A DNA stretch of 64,000 nt from Lunularia cruciata (taxonomy: Eukaryota; Streptophyta; Marchantiopsida; Lunulariales; Lunulariaceae), in the NCBI GenBank assembly GCA_948567375.1, contig OX419762.1, positions 57,517,034 through 57,581,033 on the forward strand, given 5' to 3'. Each line of letters begins with the position of its first letter. The first letter of the stretch is position 1. Shown here piece after piece: positions 42,616 to 55,186 of the stretch. Both the position numbers and the translations under genes were made by a program. The notes beneath the pieces are model-generated. The model ran no database searches. It saw only the letters and a program-made list of their open reading frames with translations, and was not told where the DNA came from.

Positions 42616-45600
42616 GTGGGGAAACTTTTGGTTTGCTTTGGCAAGGATGGATAAGATGTGGAGGCCTTTGTGAGAGACTTCAAGAGAGCTTGCATAGGAA
42701 ACAATGAGAGGAGGAAGAATGAGTGGGCCTCATTATTACCAGATTTCTTTGAGGATGCAACACTTACATGGTATGAGTCAAAATACCAAAAGAGAGAGAG
42801 GAGAGATGGGGAAGAGGAGTCTTGGGAGACTTTGACTTCAGCACTCATTGAGAACTTTCTTCCTTATAAGAGTTATGAGAGATTGATGAGTGAGGTTACA
42901 TTTCTCAAGCAAGGAGATGGAGAGAAAGTGAGATTCTATGTGGAAAGAGTGGAAAAGTTGGAGTCCAGATTTTGCATAGTGTTGAGGAAGGGTGGGGATG
43001 ATGTGAAGACTACAATGATTGGCATAGGGGCCATGCTCACCAAGAATTTTGTGGGAGGGTTGAGACCACAAATTAGAAGCAAGGTGAGATATGAAAACCT
43101 TCTTCTAAGGTTGAAGCTATCAAGATCGCAATTCGTATGGAGGAGAGTTTGGAAGGGGATGAGAGTGATTTGATGGTGAAGGAGGTTGTGCATCCTCCCC
43201 AAGGCTACAAGTATGGTGGAACTTCTGATACTTTGGTGACAAGGGTTGCACCACAAGTAGTAGTTGCTCCAATTCTTGCACCTCCACCAAAAGATCCACT
43301 CCAAACCATCACGGAACAACTTGCGGATCTCAAGATCAATGTGGTGCAACTATGGGAGAAGAGAGAGGTGGATCAAAATGTAGGGAGAGGGCCTAGGAGT
43401 TACGGAAACTATCCATATAGAGGAGGCCGGCCAGCCAGCCAACAATTTCAATGATAGAAATTGTTTTGGTTGTGGAGGAAGAGGCCATATCCAAAGGAAT
43501 TGCCCAAATTCCACTTACCATGGAGGAAGGGGTTATGAGGGAGCCAATAGAGGGAAAGAGGGAGGTAGTGAAACCCAAGTGGCTCCTTATCCCAACAAAG
43601 GTAATGGGATAGCATCCATAGATGTGGTTGAGAGCAAGTATGAGAAAGGAGAGTGCTCAAACTCCAAGGGTCTTAATTTGGAGCTTTTGGCACAAGAGAA
43701 GAAGAGAGCTCGTTTTGCAGAGGATGTTCACTCCAAGCAAGGATGTGCACTCCTATGTCTACTAGGAACACTTGCACCTCAACACCATCAACATCAAAGA
43801 CTCCAAGGAAGAAGTTGGGGATGGAGGACTTCTTGATCTCAAAGCAACAATGGAACTACAATGTGTTGGAGGATGTTGGTAGTCAGAAGGCTAACATCAC
43901 AGTGGGTCAATTGATTGCTTTGAACCCTACCTTGAGAAAGGAGCTTAGAGGTGGTTTGAGTTCTACAAGGAGCAAGAAGAAGAAGAAGGCAAAAGTCCCA
44001 GTATCAATGGGGGTGGTGGATACCAAGCCAGCACCATGGGAGGCTTGTGAATATGCCTTTAAGATTGATGTGAGAGTGAATGGTCATAACATCAAGGATG
44101 CATTGGTTGATGGAGGATCAACAGTGAATGCCATGTCAGAAAGGTTGATGAAGAAGTTGGGTATGATACCCTCAAGACCTTCAACATTTGTGGTGAGCAT
44201 AGCAAACAAGCAACAAGTTTGACAAGTAGGGGTGATGGATAAGGTGGTAGTTTTAGTTATGGGAGTTCAAAATCTCATGACTTTCCAAGTCTTGAAGGAT
44301 TCAAGCTATGACTTACTTCTTGGGAGGCCATGGTTGAGAGCAGCACGCACAACTGATCGATGGCACAAAGGGTACTTGAGGATTGGGCCATCAAACCATA
44401 GAGTCACAGTTCTTGTGACTAACACCACCAACACTTCACATTCAGATACACCATCCTCTGATTATTGGGAATCAAATTCTGAAGAAGGAGCTTCAGGTGT
44501 GGACACAAGCATGGAGGAGGAGACTTCCATGGAGGAGGATGAATCTGAATCTGATTCAGATGTGTATCCCTTGTGTGGTATGGATTTTTCACCTAAGCTT
44601 GAGGTTTTGAAGGACCCAGATAAATCACCATTGACACTTGAGGAGGTAGAGAGAAAGTTATCTACCCTCAAGTATGGTCCAAATGATACCAAGGAGGAGA
44701 AGGTGAGATTTGAGGAGATTTTCCAAAAGTTCATCCATGTGTTTGCTTTTAGTTACAAGGAATTGAAGGAAGTCACCTTGGAGGAGCACAAGATAGAGGT
44801 GGAGTCACATGCAAGACCAATCCACCAAAGGCAACGTTGCATTAGCCCACCAATATCTTTGGTTGTGAAGGAGGAGATTAATAAGCTCAAGGAGGCTAGA
44901 TTTATCTTTGAGGTGGAGAACTCAGAATGGGTGTCTCCAATTGTCATTGTGAAGAAAAAGAATGGCAAGCTTTGAGTATGTGTGGATTACAAGAAGCTTA
45001 ATGTTGTTACCAAGAAGGACTACTACTCATTGCCATTCATTGATGAGATCTTGGAGGAGGTTGCAGGTCATGAGAGGTATAGTTTTGGAGATGGTTATAG
45101 TGGATACAACCAAATCAAGATTGCACCAGAGCATCAACAACTCACCACGTTCACCATACCTTGGGGAACTTATGCTTTCAAGGTCATGCCTTTTGGGCTT
45201 TGCAATGCTCCAGCCACATTCCAACGGTTCATGAACAAGGTATTTGAACCTTTCATTGGGAAATTTGTGAGAGACTTCATTGATGACTTTTGTGTCTATG
45301 GGAGCAAGGAGGAGCACTTTGAGCACCTAATCAAAGTCTTGCAATGCTTGGATGAGGCAAATGCATCACTCAACCCAAAGAAGTGCATTTTTGGATATGA
45401 AGAAGGTCTACTTTTGGGGCACATCATGTCCAAGGATAGGATAGTAGTTGATCTTGAGAAGGTGAGGAAAATCTCAGACCTTCCATTCCCTTCAAGCTTG
45501 AGAAAGTTACACCAATTCTTGGGGATGGTTGGGTACTATAGGAGGTTCATCTTCTCATTTTCCAACAAGGCTTATGCATTGACCATCTACATGAAGAAGG

Positions 45601-47432
45601 GTGTAGATTACATGGTGATTTTGGAGGACAAGGAGGCTCTCAAAGCTTTTGAGGAGCTCAAGCAATCCCTTGTTGTAGCTCCAATTCTTGCTAAACCTGA
45701 TTGGAGTAAGCCTTTCATCCTCTACATTGATGCTTCTAATGTAGCTATAGGATGCACTCTTAGTCAATTAGACCAAGATGGGCATGATCATCCAATAGCT
45801 TATGCTAGTAGGCAGATGGTTTCAGCAGAGAAGAACCACTCTGTCACGGAGAGAGAAAGGTTGGCAGTGATCTTTGGTCTCAAGAAGTTTAGACACTACT
45901 TGATTGGAGGGGAAACCACCATTGTCATGGATCACAAGGCTTTGAAGTACATCTTCAACAAGCCTCATGTTGAAGGGAGACTAGCAAGGTGGATGATACT
46001 CTTGTTTGAGTATGACTACACCATTGAGGATGGGCCAAGAAAGAAACATGCAAATGCTGATTTGTTATCTAAAGCCTATGATCATGATGGAGATGAGCCA
46101 ATGGATGATTCCTTCCCGGATGAGGAGCTCATGACAATCTTAGTCACTCAAGAGGTTCCAATGGAGTACAAGGAGATTGTGGATTTTGTGACAAGAGGTA
46201 ACTATCTAGAAGGGATGCATATTAGGAAGAGGAAGGCCCTTGCAGCAAGATCTAGACCTTACACAATGGTGGAGGATATTCTTTTTCACCAAGGAGCAGA
46301 TGGTCTACTTCAAAGAGCAGTGGGTAAGGAAGAGTCTATCCTACTCATAAAGGAGTTTCATGAAGGTTTAGTATGTGGAGGACACTTTGCAGGAAAGGTA
46401 ACTGCTTTCAAGATTCTAGATGCAAGTTACCATTGGAGAGGGATTTTCAAGGATTGTCTTGAATATTGCAAAACTTGTCATGTTTGTCAAGCTTTTGCTA
46501 GAAAGTCTACATCCACTCCACCACTTAGATCAATTCCATTGCTTGGACCTTTTGAGAAGTGGGGAATTGATTTTGTAGGTCCTCTCAATAGACCTCCAAG
46601 GAACAATCGTTACATTGTGGTAGTTACTGATTACCTTACCAAGTGGGTTGAGGCTAGACCATTGAGGGACAAGAATGAAGATGAAGTGGGTAGATTTCTT
46701 TATGAACGCATTATCACTAGGTTTGGATGCCCTTTGGAGTTGGTTCCTGATAGAGGAGGAGAGTTTACAAGAAGCATTACTACAGCCATGCTACAACATT
46801 TCTCTATCACACATAGAGTAACTACATCCTATAATCCAAATCCCAATTGCTTGGCAGAGAGAACCAATCAGACCTTGTGCATGATGTTGGCCAAAGATGC
46901 AGAAATGGAGGGGGCTAAACATCATTGGGACAAGAGGATTCATGCAGTTTTGTGGGAGTATAGGATAACCATGAAGACTTCCATTGGATATTCTCCATTT
47001 CAATTTATATATGGTATTGAGTCTACCTTACCTATTCACTTTGATCTTCCTACCTTCCAAAGCATTCATAGGAGATTGAAGAAAGCACAAGGAGGTGATG
47101 CAGAGAAGTCAAGGAAGGATCAACTCATGGAGTTGGAAAAGGCAAGAGCAGTTGCTATGGTTTGAGTGGAGCAAGCCCAAAGGAAACAAAAGGAGAGTTA
47201 TGACAAGAGGCAAGGCAAGAAGAAGGTAGAGAATTTCAAAGAAGGTGATTGGGTAATGTTGTTTGATTCCATTCGATTCAAGAGAGTGCAAAAGAAGTTT
47301 TTGCCTAAGTACTTTGGACCTTTCATAGTGGAGAAGGTGTGGAGCAATTACACCTATGATCTCAAGGAGTTGGGAAGAAGACACTTTGATAGGATTAACC
47401 ATGATAAGTTGAAGATGTACCATAGAAGGTAG
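42616..47432 (+). pseudogene. Gag-Pol pseudogene of element B
   Basis: Collinear with the gag-pol of A. The start codon is GTG in place of ATG (42,616); a GAA-to-TAA stop follows near codon 14; a 1-bp loss near 43,095 and an extra 4 bp near 43,430 shift the frame; and stops appear at about 44,221, 44,973 and 47,163. The last three match CGA or CGG codons of A that became TGA. RT F-I-D-D and the integrase Asp and Glu residues are still recognisable. It cannot make a full polyprotein. Confidence 0.92.
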
Positions 47433-47480
47433 AGAGACCTTCACTTTGAGGACAAAGTGAAAACTTAGTCCGGGGGTAAA

Positions 47481-48172
47481 TGTAACACCCATTTGTGCAT
47501 GTGTGTAGAATTGTGATATTTAGCTTGGTATTACAAGTACTTAAGAGATATTATTTATATAGAGATAAAGGATGGTTCTATATTAGTCATGGTTAGCTAA
47601 AGTTAGTCATAGCTAAGATAGAGAGGACCTTACTTTAGAGGAAGTAGAAAAGATGAGCACCACTATTTTGGACTTTAGTGTGTTGATTTGGTATTATTCC
47701 TAGGTGTTTGGCTTTGAGGAAAGAGTTGAGAACTCTTGAGCCTGCAAGCCTTTTTGTTTTGGATTCTTCTTTAGTCCAAGGATAGCCCATGTGAAGAAAT
47801 CCTTGACTTAGTGGTTGGGTCAAGATAAGACCACATGCTTAGGGGAATATACCCATGTGAATGGATATTCCTTTCTACTTTTTGACTTGACTTGACTTTT
47901 AGTCTAGTAACTTGAGTTACTACGGTAGTTAGTAACTTTGGTACATAACTATTTCACAAGTATATAAACAAGGGGTGAGGAGGTACTCATCATCCTTTCA
48001 TTTGCAACTATCTCTCTCTCATTGAGTTCTCTAGTGAGCAATGTCTTGAGTCTTGGAGTGGTAGCCTTGGAAGAGTATGATGGAGTTTGGGTTCCTTGCC
48101 TTCTTAGTCCATGGTGCGCTACCATAATAGCCATCAGAGGTTCAACCTGAGTGAGAGATAGGCCGGCTCACA
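47481..48172 (+). repeat. 3' LTR of element B
   Basis: 692 bp, same length as the 5' LTR with scattered substitutions; followed by GATC. Confidence 0.93.
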
Positions 48173-48560
48173 GATCAGTCTTGAAGGTCTGTACTTGACT
48201 TTGTAATGCTTGTACAATGACTTTGTAATGCCATAGTCATCTTGATTGCTCAAAACTTGTTCAACATCCTTTGCATTCCTTGCATCAGCTCTTGCAACTA
48301 CAAATCCATGGTTCTTGCAAACGCTCAAGCTCTTCTTCTTACTTCAATGGAGAGTTAATACGATCACTCGGGAGGGCACACAAACCGTTGGGACTACCAT
48401 TGGGACCTCAAAAGCTATTACTTGCTGATAATATTCCTCATTATCATTCTTGACTACAAAATCCCTAAACATCACTTTTGGTCTAACTACGTAATAAATT
48501 TCTACTTGAGTGTTGAAAGGGAGAGGATTTGGAACATTCAAATCCATCAAAAAAAATGTA
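48173..48560 (-). pseudogene. Gag N-terminal part of gypsy element F
   Basis: The minus-strand frame (48,550-48,344 and onward) continues into 40,356 across element B and starts just downstream of the F leader. No motif is recognised in this piece; the gag assignment rests on position between the PBS and the CCHC-bearing part. Confidence 0.5.
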
Positions 48561-48900
48561 GATTTTCAAATCCCACACTTTATCATAGATCACTATAAGT
48601 AGAATCAATAGGTGATCTTATGAACTTGGTGAATTCATCACTATGTCCATGAACTTTGCTCTGAAATGGTAAACTAGATACACTCACTTGTTCTCACTAT
48701 ATGTAAATGATTTTTATGTAAAATGGATTCAAGAACAGAAAATATGATGCATGAAATTGTCCTCCATGAGCCTCCATCCCATTCTTTGTCTACAATACTC
48801 CTAACCTATCAATTACTCTTGTTTTTTCCCCAAAATTACTCAATCTCAATAGCTCGTGTTCTTCCAAGAGGGATGATCCACTCTTTTGGATTAAAACACT

Positions 48901-48913
48901 TGCTCTGATACCA
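48901..48913 (-). other. Primer-binding site of element F (iMet)
   Basis: The minus strand reads TGGTATCAGAGCA, the standard initiator-Met PBS of plant LTR elements, one base from the LTR end. It proves that F runs right to left and that its LTR is of type E. Confidence 0.85.
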
Positions 48914-48914
48914 T

Positions 48915-49638
48915 TGTAATGTTCTAGTGATAGTAGATAGATACAAACGAGAAACACAAGTTTTACACTCAAAACTCTAATGCTCTAAAGGAGCACCTTC
49001 TCTTTATTATATAGCCAAAGAGGATCTACTCCAAGGAAGCTCCACCCTTGGATAAGATACATGGATTGGTGACTTTTCAATGAGTTCCATCCTTAGATTA
49101 GTTGTTGGGATGAGTGACATGTAGGTCCTTGTCTTATCTGGCTGGTCAAACAAGTTTTGATTGAAGGGAATCTTGTAGGAATCTTCAAATCACATGGGTA
49201 AGGTACCATTGGAAAGCTCTTGTTGAGACAAGACAGGGAGGAGGTAAGGCCAACCTTTCCTCTATTGGGGGATATGTGCATTTTCAAGGTCTAATTCATC
49301 TGTTTAGGCCTCTAAAATTATCTCTAAAGTTTTTAGGCATATTTTGGTTTTTTCACTATTAGTAGAAGTACTCTTTTATTGATACTTATATCTGATCTAC
49401 TTATTTCATCATGTGCAACATCTTTCTAGATATTACCAAACCAAATTTCAACTCTAGATCATATGTCTAGCTATTGGTTCTACGGTTTCAAGCATATTTT
49501 GGTTTCTACCCTATTAGTAAAGTACTCTTTTGGTGATACCTCTATCTAATCTATTCAGTCCATGATGTACAACATCCTTCTAGATAATACCAAACCAAAT
49601 TTCACCTCTAGATGATTTGTTTAGCTATTGGTATTATA
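48915..49638 (-). repeat. 5' LTR of element F (type E, 724 bp)
   Basis: Ends ATTACA beside the PBS; its other end is TATAATACC, a one-base decay of TGTAATACC. It contains two tandem copies of a unit of about 150 bp (about 49,335-49,487 and 49,488-49,638). A TATTATATAG TATA-like site lies near 49,005. Confidence 0.85.
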
Positions 49639-50059
49639 TTGAGTGATGATGGCTTTGCTTGCATCAAGATATGGGTTCATTTATGGATGGATGGTTTTGC
49701 TCAGGGAGAAGGTGACCTTACTTGCACATAGGTGGATTTCCCTGCATGGGTGAGGGGTCCATTCATGTAGGTTGGGATTTAGAGCTTTTTCAAATAATTT
49801 TGATAGAAAATTATTGATAGAATGTTTTTGATAGACTTTGACAAACTCAATTCAACATAAATTTAACCAATATAATTTATAATTCAACTCATATTGGGAC
49901 AAAGGTATTCCAACCCCAAGAAAATCTTCAACCCTAGTGTATTGAGGTCTCTCCCAAATTCCTACGACAACCACTCTATCCTAGCTCTTGTTCAACCATC
50001 CCTACTCAATTTGGGTCATGTTATGTGCAATTTGGTGATAATTGATTAATCATGGTACT
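49639..50059. other. Spacer with no recognised feature
   Basis: Low-complexity GGATGG-type text near 49,690-49,770 resembles 37,490-37,560 but forms no gene. Confidence 0.35.
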
Positions 50060-50480
50060 TGTAACAATATGGTGTAGAGGCTGACAAGTTAGAAAATAGG
50101 CCAAATTAGCCAAGTAGTTTAAAAATGTTCTAGAAGCATCTAGGAAACATCTTGGTCCATTCCATGTATCAAGTGATGGGTATGCCAAGTAGGTAGCTTC
50201 TAGGAAGAAGCTTCTTGGGCTAGCTTAGCTTCCACACCAAGTAGGTGGCTCCTAGGAGGAAGTTTCTTTTGAAGCTTCTTGGTTGGCTTACCTTGCACTC
50301 CAAGAAGACTACTTCAAGTAGGAAGTCTTCTTAGGAACTTTCATAGAGCCTTGTATGTTTCTAATAAATACAAAATCCCAAGCTCATGCTAGGCATTTGG
50401 AGTTTCATTCATTTGAAAGTCCCAATGTGATCTTCCACTTTGGTCTTCCATTCTCTTATTTCTGTCCTTGGTCTTTTATA
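50060..50480 (+). repeat. Solo LTR, family D (old)
   Basis: 421 bp collinear with the D LTR from TGTAACAATATGG through AAGCTCATGCTAGGCATTTGGAG (read in two parts) to GGTCTTTTATA, where D has GGTCATTTACA. It is strongly diverged. Flanking pentamers GTACT and GTTCC match at three of five positions, so the target duplication is not secure. Confidence 0.8.
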
Positions 50481-51568
50481 GTTCCTTGTTTATATCCTCC
50501 ATATTAGGAGAACCCAAACACTTTTGATACTTGGGAATTTCAACCATTTTCTCCTTGTTCTTCTCTCTATTCAAAAACCTCCCTTATCTCATCTCTCTAT
50601 CTCCTCTATCTTGGTTCAAAATTGCACTTCTCTCACCCTAAATTCTAAATTATCTTAGATCCTCTCCTTTCTTTCTTATTCCTCTCTCCTTTTGATTCTT
50701 GTGACAATGTACTAATAGTATAAATGGTAAGAGTAGGCAGTTTCCGCAAGGATACAGGTTGGAACCAAATAAAAATGAAGATCAAGTGTCATAATGTCAG
50801 TAGTTGTCTATTCTTGCCTATTTTACCTCTTGGAAAAAAACCATTCCCAAAAGAGTGTAAGGATACCCACAGTGGCATCCTATAGAAAAGAGAAATTATT
50901 GACCACTCAAGCCAAAGATTTAATCTAACAAGCACTTGATAGTGGTCATACACTTCACATTGAAGGCCTCTTCCTCTTGAAGAGACTCTTTTACCTTAAC
51001 AACCAGTCCTTCTTGTAGGTATATTTCACCTTAAAGGTCACTTTTCAAGCCAAAGGTTCTTTCACCTTGATGCCATTGTTGACCGTATGCATCTCTTCCC
51101 ATAAGATGCAATCCCTAAGAAGTCCAAAATCACCTATCTACTTGGCTTTTCTATTCCATGGTACTCTCAATGCTCCATCTTTGCCAAAACCCTTTCTCAC
51201 ACTAACTTGCTTGTTAAGAATGTCAAGGGTAACTTCCTTGATAATGTACAAATTTCCTACCTTAGTACAAGCACTCATTCTTGCTTAATGTCAAGGGTAA
51301 CTTCCTTGATTTAGTGCAGATTCCTAATTAGGTACTCAAAGATACATTCCTATTGCAAAATTCCTCACTCGTACTTAATGAAGTATACAATCAAAGATGT
51401 ATGCAAAATCCATTCAACACAAAGACGCAATAGAGATGTTTGAGCTGAATACTTTGTTCATGAAAGAAGTGGACATATCTTTTGTGGGTGGCAACCCATG
51501 TATAAAGTTTCCTACTCGGAGAGGAAGGTGATCAACAACTAACAAAGCTTGAAATTTTACAATTACAC
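50481..51568. other. Spacer, no gene recognised
   Basis: Pyrimidine-rich near 50,500-50,710. A repeat of GTCAAGGGTAACTTCCTTGAT occurs near 51,222 and 51,292. Open frames such as 51,067-51,288 show no motif. Confidence 0.35.
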
Positions 51569-52292
51569 TATAATCTTCCAAGGATAGGAGACCTGAAGAG
51601 AAATACAAAAGAAGAAACACACAATTTCACACTCAACTTCAGATGTCCTAAAGGAGCACCTTGATTGTATTATATAGCAAATGGGACTCCCCTAAAGGAA
51701 GCTCCACCCTTGGATCAGATACATGGATTGGTGACATGTAAACAAGCTCTATCCTTAGATTAGGTGACATGTTGGCTTTGATCTTATCTAGTTGGTTAAA
51801 CCATCTTTGACCAAAGGGAATTATTATGGAATCTTCTTTAAGGAATCTCCAAATCACGTGGGGATATGATTGCAAAGCTCTTGATGAGACAAACTTGGGA
51901 GAGAGAAGGCCAGCCTTTTCTCTATTTGGGAAATCTACACATTTTTGAGGCCTAATTCATCCATTTGGGGCTCCAAAATTGTTTTCAAGCTATTCTCGGC
52001 TCTTACCCTATTTTAAGAAGTATTATTTGGTGATATTTCTATCTAATCTACTTAGTCCATTATCTACAACATCCTTCCAAATGTTACTAAATCCAGTTTT
52101 CACCTCTAGGTCATATATCTAGCTTTTGGTATTACATTTTCAAGTTGTTTTCAGACTCATGCTCTATTAGTAGAAGTGCTCTTTCTATGACAACTCTCTT
52201 TGATCTACCTAGCCCATCATACATAACATCCTTCTAGATGTTAGCAAGTCAATTTCTACCTCTAGATAATATATCTAGCTATTGGTATTACA
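51569..52292 (-). repeat. Solo LTR, family E, with perfect target duplication
   Basis: 724 bp, the same length as the F LTR, flanked by TACAC on both sides (51,564-51,568 and 52,293-52,297). The terminal bases on the minus strand are TG and TA. It has the two-unit 5' structure. It inserted just 3' of C2. Confidence 0.9.
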
Positions 52293-52595
52293 TACACCTA
52301 CTTCACTTATCACTAATCCTACCTGTCGTGCGTATATACATCGCTACACAACATACATCACTGTCAATATCATACACTATAGAAGCACAACTCACACATA
52401 AGTCATACATAGATTCTAAAGTGCAACAATTGCCTCCCTAGCTGGCGGTTAGGCCCCTCTAACTCCAGATAGCTATCTATGCTAAGTATATGGTATACCC
52501 TCTAATGGGCAAAGATCAGGAGGCCGGGTGCTATGAAGCCCCATCGTTAGTCGCCTGTCTGCAATCTATACCATATAAAGAATGAACTAGCTATA
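52293..52595 (-). other. 3' non-coding end of C2
   Basis: Between the solo LTR and the PHD stop codon. It may be the 3' untranslated region or the start of the C2 3' LTR; no boundary is clear and the corresponding part of C1 is outside the window. Confidence 0.35.
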
Positions 52596-52740
52596 GGTCA
52601 AGTACATCTAGGACATAACCACTGTCCTTGAGGAACCACCGTGAGGGGAGGAGTCATACATGCCATATTCCATCCTCTTGAACAACTATCACGCACTAAC
52701 ATAGTAGCAGCTCCACCAGAAGAGCCACATAACATACACC
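52596..52740 (-). pseudogene. PHD finger, C-terminus of pol in C2
   Basis: The minus strand gives L-R-C-M-L-C-G-S-S, then T-M-L-V-R-D-S-C, R-G-W-N-M-A-C, and Q-W-L-C-P-R-C-T-stop. Six of the eight PHD zinc ligands are present; the third Cys is Arg and the His is Asn. The conserved Trp before the last Cys pair is present. A one-base frameshift separates it from the integrase tail. It sits at the extreme C-terminus, where chromoviruses carry a chromodomain. Confidence 0.8.
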
Positions 52741-53843
52741 TCAAGCCTGCACAAGTGCCAAGCTTGGGTCCATAGTACCATCAATGTTTGGAAGGTGGCA
52801 TGGCGCACAATTGCACACATGACCCTTCCAAACAACACCATCATGTCCTTCTAACACAAGGACTCCAAATGGCAAAACCTCACGCACTCTCAAGATAATG
52901 CGGCCTATAGAAACATCAAGTGTCATTGGTACTGTCTGCTATAGATATACATAGTCGCCTGGATGAAATCAATGGATCAAGGGTCTATAACCTCCTCCTC
53001 AAATGGTAGCATAGCGTAAAGTATCTCTATGTTGAGCAATTGCCAAGTTCTCAAAGGCCATCGGCATCACTCTCTAAAAGATCTTTGCCTGCTGAGAACA
53101 TGTGCTCATCCATACATGGGGGTCATCCAAGTCCAAATAGTAGCATCTCAATGAATGGCTGTAGGTAAATCTGGATCTCATCCATAGAGTAGAAAGTATG
53201 GAGAGAAGGATGCTAAGGAGGCTTGCCGATTGAACCGATAGCCCATGGCCAACCAAGGTAATTGGAGATCCTAATCTCCCAAGTGGCCTCTCTGCAAACC
53301 ATACTTTTGCAATCCTCTCTTCATTGTCTGAACCACTCTCTCTGCTAAGCCATTTGCCTCAGGGTGAACTTGGGATGTAGTACAATGATCAATCAAAGCC
53401 TTGTCACACAAGACCTGAAACTCCCCCAAGAACTCTGTACCCTGATCAGTCAAAACCTCAGCTGGTGCACCAAAATGACTAAGAACTCGATCCAGGAATG
53501 AGTAAGCTGTCCCTTCACTAGACTTGTCAAGAAGTGCCACCAACTCAATCCACTTGGAGAAGTGCTCCACCATCACCAAAACATACCGATGATATCTCAC
53601 AGTTAGCGGTAAAGGTCCGGCAAAGTCCAAACTCCAATGGTAACCCAATCCCATGATAGGTAATGGGTGTAATTGTGGTGTAGGAGCATTGAATGATGCT
53701 CTAACTCGGTCACAAACCACACATCTGGCAACAAATTCTTGTACCTCGGTCTGCATACCGCGCCACCAATAATGACTCTGGAGTAAGCTATATGTATGCT
53801 TTACTCCAAAATGTCCTAGCTCCTCATGAGCATGATGGACCAA
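52741..53843 (-). pseudogene. Integrase of C2
   Basis: The 190-codon piece at 53,843-53,271 holds the zinc region (H-H-A-H-E-E-L-G-H-F-G then C-V-V-C-D) and the catalytic blocks W-S-L-D-F-A-G-P, L-T-D-Q-G-T-E-F and N-G-L-A-E-R-V, giving the D-D-E triad. The tail from 53,270 to 52,741 includes R-E-V-L-P-F-G-V-L-V-L-E-G and H-L-P-N-I-D-G, with stops. The core is the best preserved integrase of the family in this window. Confidence 0.87.
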
Positions 53844-55186
53844 CTGTGGTCTTTGAGATAGAAATGGTACTACTCACACTCTACCATCCTCCCATACACG
53901 CAAAAGGTGTCTACCCTCCAATCTGAACCGTCTGGCTCGCTGAAGAACACGGTCTCTTTCCTTGGCCCCAACTGTGCCACCCACAACAACAGTGTGAAGA
54001 TAGTCCATCACTAAGACATCATCATGAATGTCTTGCTGAACTGTACCAATATCTTCACTCTCTGGATCTATGACCTCAATAACTCCTCCTGTATGTGCTG
54101 AGAGAGATACCACCAAAGCCTCTGCAAATAAACATAGAAAGGCCGATGCATGCCAACCTGACACCATCTCCTCATCTGTCTCACCATGCCAACGTGCTCC
54201 GGTCTGATCCTGTTGGTTGGGACATGGGTTTCTACTCAACCCATCTATATCACGGTTCACCACTCCAGGTCTGTGAACAATCGTGAAATCATACTCTTGT
54301 AAAATCAGAGCACATCGTGCAAGCTTCCCTAAAAGCTTGTCGGACTACATCAACCACTTCAATGGCTGATGATCAGTGATGAGAGTGAAGGGGTTACCAA
54401 ATAGGTAACATCGGAAATGTGCTACTGCCCAAACTGCTGTCAAGCACTCTCCCTCATATGAACTATACTTTGCCTCCGCTGAATTGTTGGAGCGACTAGC
54501 ATAGGCCACCACAAACTCCTTCTCCTCATCATCATGCTGGGTGAGCACCGCTCCAAGCCCCAACATACTCCAATCAGTGTGAACCTGAAATGGTAGTCCC
54601 CTGATTGGTCTCCTCAAAATAGGAGCAGATGTCAACCTCTCCTTGAGCTCTACAAAAGCTCTCTCCTGCTCATCCCCCCAACACCACTCATGTCTAAGCT
54701 TGGTAAGCTTTGTCAAGGCCTTGGCAATGACACTAAATCCTCTAACATAGCAGCGATAGAAGTTTGCTAACCCAAGGAATGCTCGCACTCTACTCACATC
54801 AGTAGGCCGAGGAATATGTGCAATAGCCTCCACCTTGGTCTGTTGGACACCAAGTCCTCCGGGGTAGATAGTGTGACCCAAATACTCAACCTGCTTGTGG
54901 AAGAACCTACACTTCCCAAGATGTAATTTGAGTCCATGAGATCTCAACCTATCAAACACCTCCAACAACTGTCTCTCATGCTCCTCCACAGTAGTGCTAT
55001 AAACCAAAATGTCATCAATATAGCACTGAGCAAAATCCAATCCAACTAGGATCGTATCCATGACCCTCTGGAACTCAGCAGGAGCATTCTTCAACCCAAA
55101 TGGTAAGAACCTCCACTGATATAACACATCCTTGCCGTGAGGATCAATAGCCCAAAATGATGTCTTGGACTTATCCTCCTCCCTGA
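53844..55186 (-). pseudogene. RT (partial) and RNase H of C2
   Basis: The frame 55,127-54,345 (260 codons) opens with L-P-F-G-L-K-N-A-P-A-E-F, then C-Y-I-D-D-I-L-V-Y-S (intact Y-x-D-D), Y-L-G-H-T-I-Y-P-G-G, the RNase H block H-T-D-W-S-M-L-G-L-G-A-V-L, and D-H-Q-P-L-K-W. The piece at 54,263-53,874 continues to the integrase. The first RT blocks are missing: at about 55,187 the sequence jumps to gag. Confidence 0.87.

Larger units (their letters stand above)
40357..48172 (+). mobile_element. Element B: decayed sister of element A
   Basis: 7,816 bp with 692-bp LTRs and GATC on both sides as target duplication. It is the same family as A throughout, with the same PBS, extra ORF, gag-pol and 3' LTR, but with many point changes, some indels, a lost gag start codon and several stops. 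The two LTRs differ at roughly 20 positions by eye, so it inserted long before A. It lies in the gag region of F. Confidence 0.93.
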
